From the IMG/VR virus record IMGVR_UViG_3300042893_000474, positions 1 to 64,000 of that record: a stretch of 64,000 nucleotides of DNA. One strand, 5' to 3'. The stretch comes from a virus. A model generated the notes under the pieces. The model did not search any database. It was not told the origin of the DNA and saw nothing but the letters and a program-made list of their open reading frames with translations. Below are positions 15,991 through 25,204 of the stretch, in pieces. A program made the translations under genes and the position numbers. Numbering within the stretch: the first letter of the stretch is position 1; each line of letters starts with the position of its first letter.

Positions 15991-17520
15991 ATGCCTAATC
16001 AATCCATTACCAGAGTTAACGGACGCGTTATAGCTAACGCCCACGTTACCAGCTCATACTATTCTAAGAATAGTTTGGGTAAACTGACTGACAAGAACTT
16101 TGTCGAGTCAATGTTGAAAACTAAGCCAGACCAGTATGACAAAGTTATGTTGCGTCTGTTTACTGACACTCGCTTGTATTCTAACGACTTGTTGGATCTT
16201 GTGATGAAGAACGGTAAACCTTTCATGGTTAACGATCCTAACGGAGTCTTCACTTACAAAATCAAGAAGCGTGCTGAATTGCCAAAGATCATTGCGAACT
16301 TTGCTACTACGTTAGCAAAACCAGGTATCGATGGACAAGAATTTGAAATCGTATTTGACAAACAAGGGTTTGTTGTAAACGATATCATTTCTGCACACCG
16401 TTATGAGCAAGAGACTTTGGTACAAATCGTATCTGAGCCTGAGCGTTATCAAAACGGATTCAAGTATCGTTGTCGTGCCGTTGCCGCTAGTAGCACTGAT
16501 TTTGTTAACCAACGTTTCTTGGTTATCGGAACTGAGTACTTCAAAGTAGGTAACGTGTTAGGTGAATTCACTACTTCATTCTCTAGCTTGGGATTGTTTG
16601 ACGGTGAGTTGGAAGTTATGGCTGACGTATTAAGTCAATATGGTGTTGAACACACTATCACTGACTGGGCTGATGCTACTAAACTTGGTATGCAGACTGA
16701 TGCAACTGGCAATCCTATGGATTTGACTTACTACACTTTGACTGATCCTACTGCACAAGCAGAAAAGACTAAGATTGTAGGTTGGGAACCAACAGTATCT
16801 CGTTTGTTGCGTATGGAAATGATGCGCATGAAAGCAAACATGATCATGTGGGGTCGTCAAGGTCAAACCAAAGACGAAAGAGGTCGCTCTACTCGTATGA
16901 AGCAAGGTTTGTGGCAGCAATTGCACTTGGGTAACATCATCCAATACGATCGTGGTCAGTTCTCTTTGAACTTACTTCGTACTGCAATTGGTGATTTGTT
17001 CTACAACCGTGTATTGATTGCTGATCGTAAAGTAAAAGTTTACACCAACCGTTCAGGTATGGAGTTGGCTTCTACTGCTATCAAAAAAGACTTTAACAAT
17101 GCAAACTTCATGGTTTCTGCTGATAAGTTTATGGATGGTAAAGATCGTTTGAAGCAAGGTTATGCTTTCCAATTCGACCACTACATGACTACTGAAACTG
17201 GTCCTGTTGAATTCGTTGAACTAGAGCAATTGAACATGCATGCTACTTTCTTGGAACTTGGTCCAAATAAGAAAACTCCTCCAATCTTTATCGTACTTGA
17301 CGTATCTGGTCAAGAAGATTCAGGTATCCGTGAGGTGAAATTGTCTACTCGTCCTAACATGTACTATCAGTACATCCCAGGTTCAGTAGGCTTTGGAAGT
17401 CAACAAACTGTAATTGCTAACAAAGATCCTTATAGCACTTACATTATGAAAGACTTCTGTGGTGTCTTCTTGGAAGATCCATCTCGTACTGTAATCATTA
17501 AAGAATATCCACGTCTCTAA
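15991..17520 (+). CDS. Major capsid protein
   Basis: 509 residues, a typical size for crAss-like major capsid proteins (HK97 fold). Its position after portal and scaffold, the strong upstream promoter, and codon choice shifted toward TTG, CGT and GGT relative to neighbours all fit very high expression. Segments such as GRQGQTKDERGRS (about residues 288-300) and the long helix before it (MEMMRMKAN) are compatible with spine-helix and loop elements. It starts after an A-rich leader (ACAAAAAATAAA) and is followed by a hairpin at 17539-17562. Confidence 0.85.
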   Translation: MPNQSITRVNGRVIANAHVTSSYYSKNSLGKLTDKNFVESMLKTKPDQYDKVMLRLFTDTRLYSNDLLDLVMKNGKPFMVNDPNGVFTYKIKKRAELPKIIANFATTLAKPGIDGQEFEIVFDKQGFVVNDIISAHRYEQETLVQIVSEPERYQNGFKYRCRAVAASSTDFVNQRFLVIGTEYFKVGNVLGEFTTSFSSLGLFDGELEVMADVLSQYGVEHTITDWADATKLGMQTDATGNPMDLTYYTLTDPTAQAEKTKIVGWEPTVSRLLRMEMMRMKANMIMWGRQGQTKDERGRSTRMKQGLWQQLHLGNIIQYDRGQFSLNLLRTAIGDLFYNRVLIADRKVKVYTNRSGMELASTAIKKDFNNANFMVSADKFMDGKDRLKQGYAFQFDHYMTTETGPVEFVELEQLNMHATFLELGPNKKTPPIFIVLDVSGQEDSGIREVKLSTRPNMYYQYIPGSVGFGSQQTVIANKDPYSTYIMKDFCGVFLEDPSRTVIIKEYPRL

Positions 17521-17538
17521 TCTAGACGGTCTTTAGAA

Positions 17539-17562
17539 GGGGAGGGTTTTACGACTCTCCCC
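17539..17562 (+). terminator. GC-rich hairpin after the capsid gene
   Basis: GGGGAG (17539-17544) can pair with CTCCCC (17557-17562) around a 12-base loop. No T-run follows, so it may act as an mRNA 3'-end stabiliser or weak attenuator that lets part of the transcripts continue, lowering expression of the next genes relative to capsid. Confidence 0.55.
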
Positions 17563-17603
17563 TAATAAGGATAATAGATTAACTAAAACAATCAACCAAA
17601 ATA

Positions 17604-18545
17604 ATGAAAGGACAACAATTAGCACGCGGAACCAAGGTTATTAAACCTAGTCGCAAAGAACCTGCAAACTCGAGGAGTTTGGAGGGGTCGTTGTACAGGG
17701 AAGGACTTAACTTCATCCCAGGTACAGCAAAAAAGTTTTATCCTCGTGTTGACTCACGTGGAGTAATTCGAACAGGACTTGATGAAAACGCAATGAAATT
17801 GCGGACGATTGAAAACCCTGAAGTTAGAGAGCAAGAGATGCAACGTATTAAGTCTTTAAAAACTTACTACGAATCTATTTTAGATGAATCTCTTGAACCT
17901 ACAAGTACGTTCTATGACGAAATAAAAGAAAGTGGGTACACTTTGGAAGACGGTGACAACATCTTCAATCTAGAAAATCCCCGTGATGCAATTAACTTTT
18001 TCTGGTTACTTGAAACGGATATGATTGCTCCTAGTATGGAAGATCTTGAAACTGGCAAGATGGATGGATCTGTTGTGCGTTTTTATGTACATGATGGTGA
18101 AGTAGAATCTAAGACTGCCTTTGAGCGTAAGAAGAGGATTAATAGTGCTATTGCTGCATTAGATAAAATGACTTCAGTAAAACGTAAGAAAGTTCAAAAG
18201 CTTTTAGGTTTAGGATTGCCAGGAGACTCTAGCGAAGAAGATGTTTATAATGCTCTTGATGAGTATTTGCATATTCCAGCTACTGCACTTGACCAAGACC
18301 CTATCAATGCGTTTACGAAAATCACAAACTACAGTGATGAGACCTTAGCAATTAAGAGCTTAATCCGTGAGTTGATTGACTACAACGTAATAAGAGTTAA
18401 AGGTTCTATTGTGTATGAAGGTGAACACATTTGGGCTAAATCAATAGAAGAGTTAGAACTTATATTGGTTGACCCTAAAAACACCGAAGTATACGATTCC
18501 TTTAAAGACAAAGTAAAAAATAAAATGAAACTATCCGTTATCTAA
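17604..18545 (+). CDS. Conserved phage structural-region protein, 313 aa
   Basis: The N-terminus is basic and Arg/Lys-rich. The next part (about residues 40-62) reads KKFYPRVDSRGVIRTGLDEN, a pattern I have seen in proteins encoded just after capsid genes in large phages. The remainder is charged and mainly helical, with no signal or membrane segment. It is probably a head-completion or capsid-associated protein; the family name is not known to me. It lies downstream of the capsid hairpin without its own recognisable promoter. Confidence 0.6.
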   Translation: MKGQQLARGTKVIKPSRKEPANSRSLEGSLYREGLNFIPGTAKKFYPRVDSRGVIRTGLDENAMKLRTIENPEVREQEMQRIKSLKTYYESILDESLEPTSTFYDEIKESGYTLEDGDNIFNLENPRDAINFFWLLETDMIAPSMEDLETGKMDGSVVRFYVHDGEVESKTAFERKKRINSAIAALDKMTSVKRKKVQKLLGLGLPGDSSEEDVYNALDEYLHIPATALDQDPINAFTKITNYSDETLAIKSLIRELIDYNVIRVKGSIVYEGEHIWAKSIEELELILVDPKNTEVYDSFKDKVKNKMKLSVI

Positions 18546-18554
18546 TAACTAAAG

Positions 18555-19271
18555 ATGATACCAGTAGAAGAGTTGATATACGAATTTAAGTTAAACTTAA
18601 ATAAGATGGACAGGCAAGATAATGTGCAAGTCCCTCTAGAAGATATTTTGGTTTTTTTAAATCAGGCTCAAATCTCATGGATAAAATCTAAAGTAGGAGA
18701 AAATAATATTTTCAGAGACGGTTACGAAGGGACTAGAAAGAGAATTGATGACTTACAAGTATTAAAAGTTAACGATGCCTCTTTAACACTACAAAAAACA
18801 ACAGACGTTCTTTATAAAGGTTACAAAGCTGATTTAAAAACTATTCCAGATTACATGATGTACGTAATGTCTCATGTAGGTGCTAGGAAAGAAGATTGTA
18901 AAGCAGGTTTAACAGTAGATTTAATAAGACAAAACGATCTGTCAAGTTTATATTTTGATGCAAACTTTAGCCCCTCCTATGAATGGAGAACGACATTAGC
19001 GACTATAGGCCAAGATAACATCATAGTATACACTGACGATACGTTTGAAATTGAGAATCTTTATCTTACTTATCTAAGATATCCAATGCCGATTGATTCA
19101 GAAGGCTACATCAAAATAGATGGATTGGATTCAAGTAAGCAAGACTGTGAACTTCCTTATTATGCTAAACCAGATATTCTGAATTTAGCTACTAAGTTTG
19201 CCGCACAATCAGTAGACAATCAAGCTCAATCAACCTTTGCAGAGGACAGAAGTGTTAAAAATACAGAATAA
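18555..19271 (+). CDS. Putative head-tail adaptor/ring protein
   Basis: 238 residues. The N-terminal helix pair (PVEELIYEFKLNLNKMDR...VPLEDILVFLNQAQISWIK) resembles connector proteins that dock on the portal with helices and extend a beta domain (about residues 65-200). A similar plan occurs at 25618. In crAss-like phages a ring/adaptor gene commonly lies after the capsid gene, which fits. I cannot tell which ring of the tail it would form. It begins 9 bases after the previous gene. Confidence 0.55.
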   Translation: MIPVEELIYEFKLNLNKMDRQDNVQVPLEDILVFLNQAQISWIKSKVGENNIFRDGYEGTRKRIDDLQVLKVNDASLTLQKTTDVLYKGYKADLKTIPDYMMYVMSHVGARKEDCKAGLTVDLIRQNDLSSLYFDANFSPSYEWRTTLATIGQDNIIVYTDDTFEIENLYLTYLRYPMPIDSEGYIKIDGLDSSKQDCELPYYAKPDILNLATKFAAQSVDNQAQSTFAEDRSVKNTE

Positions 19272-19288
19272 ACTAAAACTATAAAAAA

Positions 19289-20692
19289 ATGAACTACGAT
19301 TTCACCCAAGTATTTGTTGCAACAAACAAATACGTAACAACTGGAAACGGATTCGATGCACTCGGTGCTCGTATCTTCGGCGTATTTACTCCTACTTATG
19401 TATCAGGTACTGACCGTTTAGTAGGCTTTCAATCTGTTAACTACAGCACAGGTGCTCCTACACCATCTGCAACTCAACCTTTTAAAGAGATTATTATTGC
19501 TGTTGGAAATGCCACTACTTTCCCTTCAAACAAATTCGGAAGTTTCAAAACTCCTGTAATTCGTAAAGGTAAAGTAACTCAAGTATCTTATGTAGCTGCT
19601 GATGCAACTGCTGCTGCACAACAAGTTACTTACATCGGTTTTGACGAAGTTAACGATTTCAAATCACCTGCATTTGCTTGTGACGAAGAATACGTATTGA
19701 CTTTGAAGATTGATGAGTACTGGTCTAAAGGTGTATTCCAACCTTTGATTCAAGAGTCAGTTCGTGTTAAAACTGTAAGCTGCACAGAGTGTGGTGGTGG
19801 TTGTGATGCTTTGAACTGCTATGACTACATGCAAGAATTGACAAGACAGGTAAATGCTAACCCATTGTTGAACAAGTATGTATTAGCTACTCACGTATTT
19901 AAAGGCACTGCTCCTACTTTCAAGTACACTTTGACTGTTCCTGATACCTTCGGTTCTGGTGCTGCTGCAACTTACATCACTTCAACTTTGCAACCTTACT
20001 ACCCATCAGGTACCTACGGTACTATCACCTTGACTGCTGATGCTGACGGTGCTGATGACGCAAACTTGACTGGTAACACTATGTTTGAGATTGCAACTCC
20101 TGTAATTACAAACGTAAACGACATGCCTACTTTCAACGGTATTGCGTGGGAAAGACAATCAGTAACTGCTGGTTCTGTAACCGCTTGTGGTATCAAATTG
20201 GAAGGTAAAGCTTTGGATGCTTTCGGTAACGCTTGTGTTCCTGATGCAGTTCCTTACGTATTCAACTTGGTTAAGTTCCAAGCTAAAGTACATAAAGGTC
20301 CTTTCAACTCTCAAGACTTTGACATCGATGATGTACAAACTCCTTGGTTTGTTACCACCACTCAAAACATTCGTTATGCGATTGGTCAAGGTTCAGCTAT
20401 GGCTGAAATGGAGCGTCATTACTTCCGTAATAACTTGCCTAACGTAGCTGAGTCTGTTTACTATTGGAATCCAATTTACAACGAAGATGTAAACCAATTC
20501 TTGTTCGTAAACAGTACTTTGTTGTACAACGTACTTTCTATTAAATTCTTGGACGATGCTCCTGTAGGATTTGAGAAGAAGTCTACTAATAGCCATGAAG
20601 TCTTGGTTATGGTTGATACAACTAACGAAACTGCTAATGGTGTTATTGGAACTGCCAACGTATTGGCTTTCTTTAACTATTTCGCTGCCTAA
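19289..20692 (+). CDS. Abundant virion protein (major structural protein after the capsid)
   Basis: 467 residues, mostly beta structure. The codon choice is similar to that of the major capsid gene and unlike flanking genes, suggesting very high expression. A cysteine cluster, CTECGGGCDALNC (residues 165-177), is unusual and may bind metal or form disulfides. Two Ig-like Thr/Ala-rich stretches follow (about 205-275). A strong terminator lies after it. It is probably an auxiliary capsid or other abundant virion protein of the crAss-like set. I do not recognise a named family. Confidence 0.65.
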   Translation: MNYDFTQVFVATNKYVTTGNGFDALGARIFGVFTPTYVSGTDRLVGFQSVNYSTGAPTPSATQPFKEIIIAVGNATTFPSNKFGSFKTPVIRKGKVTQVSYVAADATAAAQQVTYIGFDEVNDFKSPAFACDEEYVLTLKIDEYWSKGVFQPLIQESVRVKTVSCTECGGGCDALNCYDYMQELTRQVNANPLLNKYVLATHVFKGTAPTFKYTLTVPDTFGSGAAATYITSTLQPYYPSGTYGTITLTADADGADDANLTGNTMFEIATPVITNVNDMPTFNGIAWERQSVTAGSVTACGIKLEGKALDAFGNACVPDAVPYVFNLVKFQAKVHKGPFNSQDFDIDDVQTPWFVTTTQNIRYAIGQGSAMAEMERHYFRNNLPNVAESVYYWNPIYNEDVNQFLFVNSTLLYNVLSIKFLDDAPVGFEKKSTNSHEVLVMVDTTNETANGVIGTANVLAFFNYFAA

Positions 20693-20704
20693 TTATTAAA
20701 TAAC

Positions 20705-20730
20705 GGGGGGACTGATACTCCCCCCTTTTT
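20705..20730 (+). terminator. Strong intrinsic terminator
   Basis: Six G (20705-20710), a 9-base loop, six C (20720-20725) and five T (20726-20730): a classic rho-independent terminator just after the abundant virion protein. The next gene starts 21 bases later with no visible promoter, so leakage through this site probably sets its level. Confidence 0.85.
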
Positions 20731-20751
20731 AACTTTTTAAAAACAAAAAAA

Positions 20752-21225
20752 ATGGCAAAAGATATTATCCTAAAAACAGGAACTTACCTTCAAGTAGTAA
20801 CTAACAAAGACATTGCTAGTGGTAAGATTCCAGGTGCTTCTTTAGAAAAGTTCGTTGTGAACTTACTTAAGAGTCCTACATGTTGCGTTAAGTATGTGGC
20901 TTTAAGTAAAGCTAACTATACTCAAGCAACTTCATTAACTACTACAGTAGCAACAACTACACCTGCTGGAGAAATTACTCCATTCAGTGCTGTAACTACT
21001 GGAATTGGTTTAGCAGAAACTGGATTTACTGTAAACAATCCTTTTGTTACTGTTGACTCAGTTGTTTTGGCTAACGTTACTGACTACTCTGTTGCTCACG
21101 GAACCAATGGTCTTCCACAAGTAATTGTAGATGACATTGCTGCAGGTTCTTTTAAATTAATTATAGTAAACGGAGGAGCTAACGCTCTCAACGGTACTAT
21201 AAAAATTGGGTACTCAATTTTCTAA
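20752..21225 (+). CDS. Small beta-rich virion protein, 157 aa
   Basis: This protein is rich in Thr, Ala, Val and Gly, with two adjacent cysteines at residues 44-45, and has the look of a small beta-sandwich decoration protein. It is enclosed by two hairpin terminators, so it forms its own expression step. It may decorate the capsid or form a fibre base. No family recognised. Confidence 0.6.
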   Translation: MAKDIILKTGTYLQVVTNKDIASGKIPGASLEKFVVNLLKSPTCCVKYVALSKANYTQATSLTTTVATTTPAGEITPFSAVTTGIGLAETGFTVNNPFVTVDSVVLANVTDYSVAHGTNGLPQVIVDDIAAGSFKLIIVNGGANALNGTIKIGYSIF

Positions 21226-21231
21226 TTAAAT

Positions 21232-21253
21232 GGGGAGAGCAATCTCCCCTTTT
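21232..21253 (+). terminator. Intrinsic terminator with GCAA loop
   Basis: GGGGAGA (21232-21238), a GCAA tetraloop (21239-21242) and TCTCCCC (21243-21249) followed by TTTT. The hairpin occupies the first codons of an ORF readable from the ATG at 21230, which is why I move that gene's start to 21266. Confidence 0.85.
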
Positions 21254-21265
21254 ATTAAACATCAC

Positions 21266-21775
21266 ATGGCTAACTTACAAAGAAATATAGAAGTTTTAAA
21301 AGCTAAGGATTGTGCATATTTGTCAATCCTAGATACCTCGTACTATCCTGAAACTTTAGACGAGGCAAACATTCAAATTACTGCACCTGGTTATGATACT
21401 CCATTTGAATTTCCTTTTATTTTAAATGAAGTAAACATTTATAATTCATACACTTTTGGGTTTACGACTAGTGCAACGGCAGATTTTGTAGAATTGCCAG
21501 ATGGTTTATACACTTTGAATTTGACTACTTGCCCTGATACAGGAGTATGTACAAGATATCATTTACGTACTTGTAGGATTGATTGTAGACTTGCAGTACA
21601 ATGGGCTAAGTACGCACAAGATTGTGAAGATGAAAAGATTCTTTACTTCCTTGATAAGATAGAGTTTCTGTTGAGGGGTGCAGAAGCTAATGCAGATTTA
21701 TGTAACCCTGACAAAGCAATTGACCTTTATAGAAAAGCAGATGACCTACTTAGAAGATTTGAACTTGACTGTTAA
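21266..21775 (+). CDS. Small cysteine-rich structural protein, 169 aa
   Basis: Start chosen at the ATG at 21266. The in-frame ATG at 21230 would place the terminator hairpin inside the coding region. Residues about 25-95 are a beta domain with aromatic residues. A cluster CPDTGVCTRYHLRTCRIDC (about 91-109) links to a helical C-terminal domain with more cysteines. The layout of beta domain followed by helical bundle suggests a capsid- or fibre-linked adaptor. No family recognised. Its end overlaps the next small gene. Confidence 0.6.
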   Translation: MANLQRNIEVLKAKDCAYLSILDTSYYPETLDEANIQITAPGYDTPFEFPFILNEVNIYNSYTFGFTTSATADFVELPDGLYTLNLTTCPDTGVCTRYHLRTCRIDCRLAVQWAKYAQDCEDEKILYFLDKIEFLLRGAEANADLCNPDKAIDLYRKADDLLRRFELDC

Positions 21776-21929
21776 GGAAAAACTTGCTAAAGCTGCTGTT
21801 AAAGAAATGCAGCATATTAAGTACTTGACAAAACCTTACTACAAAAAATCTAGAAAGTATATGCGCTTTTTGAAACTAGCTCATTGCTTGGATTGCGTAG
21901 ACACGAATAACCTTAAAATTAAACTATAA
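21741..21929 (+). CDS. Small basic helical protein, 62 aa
   Basis: I choose the ATG at 21741, because the earlier in-frame ATG (21678) lies well inside the previous gene. The product is Lys-rich with a helical first half and HCLDC near residue 50. It overlaps the previous gene by 35 bases and is followed 11 bases later by the next gene. It is probably a small virion-region protein of unknown function. Confidence 0.5.
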   Translation: MTYLEDLNLTVKEKLAKAAVKEMQHIKYLTKPYYKKSRKYMRFLKLAHCLDCVDTNNLKIKL

Positions 21930-21940
21930 CTAATCACAAA

Positions 21941-22492
21941 ATGGCACATAAAGCATATAAACCTTGCTGCGAACCTAACAACTGTGGGGAAATTATTCCT
22001 TCTAAGTGTGTTAAGTATACTGGGACTCCTACTACAAATGGTCCTATTGATACTGAGTTTACTTGTACTCCGTATCTAAATGACGTTATTAATCTATTTG
22101 ATGACAACTTTAAAGACATTATCGAGAAAATTGGTATCAGTAAAACTGCACTTGATAGTGCTAACTCATCTTGTGGTCTTAACTTGGTTAATACTGGTTC
22201 TCTTACGACATATACAGTTAACGATACTCGCTACGTTCAAAGTGAAGTAGTAGTGCAGCTTTTAAATGTGGTTTGTGCTTTACAAAAACAAGTCAATTAT
22301 CTTAAGAATGAAAATGCTACTACTGATAGTGGCAATGTTTTTTGGATGGATTTGCCTTTAGACCAAGATTTTAAAACTTGGTTAAGTATAAATGGACAAT
22401 GTATTTTAACTGAACCTTGTGTACCTGCAGGTGGAATTACAACTTTGCGTGGGTTACTTCAAGCTATGATAACTAAAATTTGTAATCCTTAA
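21941..22492 (+). CDS. Cysteine-rich fibre-type protein, 183 aa
   Basis: The N-terminus has CCEPNNCGEIIPSKCVKYTG: closely spaced cysteines and a CVxYTG motif that I associate with short head- or tail-fibre proteins of large phages. Helical trimer-like segments follow (NLFDDNFKDIIEKI; QLLNVVCALQKQVNYLKNE), then a C-terminal segment with CILTEPC. Its neighbour at 22506 has a similar cysteine-rich N-terminus, so the two probably form or anchor the same fibre, perhaps on the capsid. The exact place in the virion is inferred. Confidence 0.55.
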   Translation: MAHKAYKPCCEPNNCGEIIPSKCVKYTGTPTTNGPIDTEFTCTPYLNDVINLFDDNFKDIIEKIGISKTALDSANSSCGLNLVNTGSLTTYTVNDTRYVQSEVVVQLLNVVCALQKQVNYLKNENATTDSGNVFWMDLPLDQDFKTWLSINGQCILTEPCVPAGGITTLRGLLQAMITKICNP

Positions 22493-22505
22493 TAATTAAA
22501 CTATA

Positions 22506-24431
22506 ATGAGTACTTGTCTTGACTGTTACGGCACTAATATAATTGAACCTTGTGAAGAGGTAGGATGTCTTTCCACAAATTATGGAAAGTGCATAACCTA
22601 TTCTGGCGCTGGTTTATTTTGTTCACTAGGCCCAATTAATACCTTTACCTTTTCAGGTACTGCGGTTTCCATTGTAAGCCCTGTTACGCTAGTACTAGCT
22701 GCTACAGGGGGTACTGGTTCTGGAGCTACTTTTAGTGTAACTCGTGGACCTTCTTCAACTAATTACAGTGTTGTTATTGTAAACAAAGGAAGTGGATACG
22801 CTGTAGGAGATACTTTGACTATTGCAGGTGCTTCTTTAGGAGGAGCTACTCCAGCAAATAACTTAAGCATTAGTGTTGCAACCTTGTCTGCAATTATTGA
22901 TACAACATACACAATGGATGCTGCTATCAAGAACTTGCATGATCGTATCTGTAACTTAACTCCATCTGGTCTTTTATACAGTGGATTTAACTTTAGTTGT
23001 TTAAGAGCTGCAGGTAACTTAGAATCAGTAGGTGCTGCAATTACAACAGCACAAGGATTTGCAGAAAGTTCTTCGGCTGCTTTATGTGCTTTGAATACAC
23101 GTTTAAAAGCAGTAGAAACTCCTACATTTACTGTGCCTGCTTGTGTAACAGGATTAACCTCTGGAGTATCTACTCTAGGAGCTATTCTTACTGAGTATGG
23201 TTCTAAACTTTGTGCTATCGTAAGTGGCTCAGGAGGTATTACAATTACAGGAGTTACAGTTCCTGGGTCTTGTACTATGACTGCACAACCTTCAGCAACT
23301 GCTGCTATTGGTACTTGGTTTGACTGGGTAGTGGACAACATGTGTTCAATCACTACGGGGTTAAACGCAGCAATTACTTCAACGAATTCAAACGTAAGTA
23401 CTATCACTACTTTTTTAGGAAGTACAGTTAAATTTAATAATAGTGCCAACTGCTTAACTGCTTTGGGGGGTACAGCAACTGATTCTGCTCATGCTACTAT
23501 TGGCTACTTAACTACCAAGGTATGTGCAGTAGACACAACAGTTACTGCTATACCTGCTTACATTAAGACTGATAGTGTAGCACTTAACTGGGTGGGTTGT
23601 TTTGGTTCTGCTCCGTATAGTTACACAAACACAGGAGCAAGTATTCAAACGCAACTGCAACGTATCGTAGCGGTATTGAATGCAGAAAAGACTGCATACT
23701 CTGGAGACTTTGTAGTAACTACTGCAGGTTGTGGTTCTAAGATTGTTTCTTTAGCTCCTTCTGCTGCTTTTTCTTGTAGTTCTTTGTCTGCGTGTTCTAT
23801 TGATTCTTTGGGAGATGTAGTAATAACTGCTCCCTCAAATCCTCATGTACTTTACTATAACGGAACTAACTGGATTAATAAGAATATCAATGCATTAGTT
23901 ACAATGACTAGTGTAGATACTTCTATCACAATCACTCCAACTACAACTGCAGGTAATGTAAACTTTGACTTAAGTGTTGCAGGACTTACTGCCACAAGAA
24001 GTAACCTTACTGCAATTGCAGTTACAGGAGCAAACAATACATTTAACGGAGCTTTTCCTACTACTCCTGGAAGTGGTTATGCACAAGTAACTAAACAAGG
24101 TAATATTGTATTGGTATCAGGTAGTATTGAGTTGGTTGTAACAAGTGGACTTACATTAGCTTTTGGTGCACCTGTACCTATTGCAACTGTTCCCGTTGGA
24201 TTCAGACCTTTAGCAGGAACTATTAGTTTTTACTCGAGAGTATTTAAAAAATCAATTGCTCCATACACTGACCCTGATGGTTCTTTTGACGCAAGAATTA
24301 CTATTGATATAGCAGGTACTGTAAATATAATTCCATACCCCGTATATCCTGCATCAAGTTTAGTACTTTCTGTTGCTGGATCAAAAGTAGAGATATTATT
24401 AGGAGCACACTCGTACAGTATCCTACCATAA
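22506..24431 (+). CDS. Fibre protein with receptor-binding-like C-terminus
   Basis: 641 residues. A cysteine-rich N-terminal anchor (CLDCYGTN...GKCITYSG) is followed at about residues 65-125 by a GSGYAVGDTLTIAG...LGGATPANN pattern, a beta motif very common in phage fibres. Long Thr/Ala/Cys-rich helical and beta stretches follow (about 130-500). The last 130 residues are a compact beta domain without cysteines, as in receptor-binding or lectin-like tips. Shared N-terminal style with the 21941 product suggests both attach to the same site. A terminator follows at 24478-24502. Confidence 0.65.
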   Translation: MSTCLDCYGTNIIEPCEEVGCLSTNYGKCITYSGAGLFCSLGPINTFTFSGTAVSIVSPVTLVLAATGGTGSGATFSVTRGPSSTNYSVVIVNKGSGYAVGDTLTIAGASLGGATPANNLSISVATLSAIIDTTYTMDAAIKNLHDRICNLTPSGLLYSGFNFSCLRAAGNLESVGAAITTAQGFAESSSAALCALNTRLKAVETPTFTVPACVTGLTSGVSTLGAILTEYGSKLCAIVSGSGGITITGVTVPGSCTMTAQPSATAAIGTWFDWVVDNMCSITTGLNAAITSTNSNVSTITTFLGSTVKFNNSANCLTALGGTATDSAHATIGYLTTKVCAVDTTVTAIPAYIKTDSVALNWVGCFGSAPYSYTNTGASIQTQLQRIVAVLNAEKTAYSGDFVVTTAGCGSKIVSLAPSAAFSCSSLSACSIDSLGDVVITAPSNPHVLYYNGTNWINKNINALVTMTSVDTSITITPTTTAGNVNFDLSVAGLTATRSNLTAIAVTGANNTFNGAFPTTPGSGYAQVTKQGNIVLVSGSIELVVTSGLTLAFGAPVPIATVPVGFRPLAGTISFYSRVFKKSIAPYTDPDGSFDARITIDIAGTVNIIPYPVYPASSLVLSVAGSKVEILLGAHSYSILP

Positions 24432-24477
24432 GACCTTGACAGTTTACTTGGGTTGGTTGTCTGTCAAAACCCCGAAT

Positions 24478-24502
24478 AGAGCCTAGGCAACTAGGCTCTT
24501 TT
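24478..24502 (+). terminator. Intrinsic terminator with GCAA loop after the fibre gene
   Basis: A perfect 9-base-pair stem, AGAGCCTAG (24478-24486) with CTAGGCTCT (24491-24499), around a GCAA tetraloop and ending in TTTT. It closes the capsid/fibre operon. The tail promoter starts 18 bases further on. Confidence 0.9.
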
Positions 24503-24519
24503 GGTTTAATTAAAAGTAA

Positions 24520-24550
24520 TTGACATTAGTAATACTTTAAATTATATTTG
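24520..24550 (+). promoter_or_regulatory. Bacteroidota-type promoter for the tail operon
   Basis: TTG at 24520-24522 and TATATTTG at 24543-24550, with a 20-base spacer (one longer than the others in the window). It follows the strong terminator at 24478-24502, so tail genes form a separate transcript. Confidence 0.75.
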
Positions 24551-24574
24551 TATAAAAGTAACTCTACATAAACT

Positions 24575-25204
24575 ATGACAATATCAGATATAATATCCAG
24601 AATTAAAATTTCTAATAAATTTATTAGTGACGATGATTTCATATCTGATAGGTTTATCTATAATACTCTTAAGAGTAAAGCTAGCGCAGTATTAAGAAGA
24701 GAAATTAACCTGCGCAAGTTATTAACTTCTGATAACGTTTATAGTGTTTATGAATGTGTTGAGTTAATTCCTGCACCTGGAGCTGAGTGTGATCTAGGAT
24801 GCGACATAAGAAGAACTAAGAAAAAACTACCTAAGATTGAAGAAGGTTTGTATTCTTACTTTATTCAAGGTGTATTTAACACATCTAACTCTGAGGAATT
24901 ATTTCCAACAACCATCCGTGACTTTATTAATCACACACGTTTAAGAGTTAAGACTAACAGATCTTATTACACAATTAGAAATGGGTATCTTTATGTTCTT
25001 AACCCAGATGTAGAAGCTGTTAATATGTACGCATATTTTACTGAACCTTTAAACATGAGTCCTTGTGCTAGTATGTATGAACAAGAATTTAAGTTCCCAG
25101 AATACTTAATGGATTCTCTATTGGAGTTAACTAATCAAAGCTTTATTAACTACCATAAATTACCTATGGAACCTTTCAGTGATAACAAAGATGACGCAAG
25201 CTAA
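24575..25204 (+). CDS. Putative tail ring/adaptor protein, 209 aa
   Basis: A helical N-terminal half (ISDIISRIKISNKF...SDRFIYNTLKSKASAVLRRE) and a beta-rich half, with a C-terminal helix. This matches the crAss-like genes that precede the IHF-like and tail tubular genes. It contains CDLGC near residue 72. Probably part of the stacked rings between portal and tail tip. The assignment rests on position and fold-like pattern, not on a specific motif. Confidence 0.55.
   Translation: MTISDIISRIKISNKFISDDDFISDRFIYNTLKSKASAVLRREINLRKLLTSDNVYSVYECVELIPAPGAECDLGCDIRRTKKKLPKIEEGLYSYFIQGVFNTSNSEELFPTTIRDFINHTRLRVKTNRSYYTIRNGYLYVLNPDVEAVNMYAYFTEPLNMSPCASMYEQEFKFPEYLMDSLLELTNQSFINYHKLPMEPFSDNKDDAS

Noticed and set aside
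25179-25190. GTG start for the second IHF-like gene
   Set aside because: The ATG at 25191 has a more A-rich upstream region and GTG starts are not needed elsewhere in the window.
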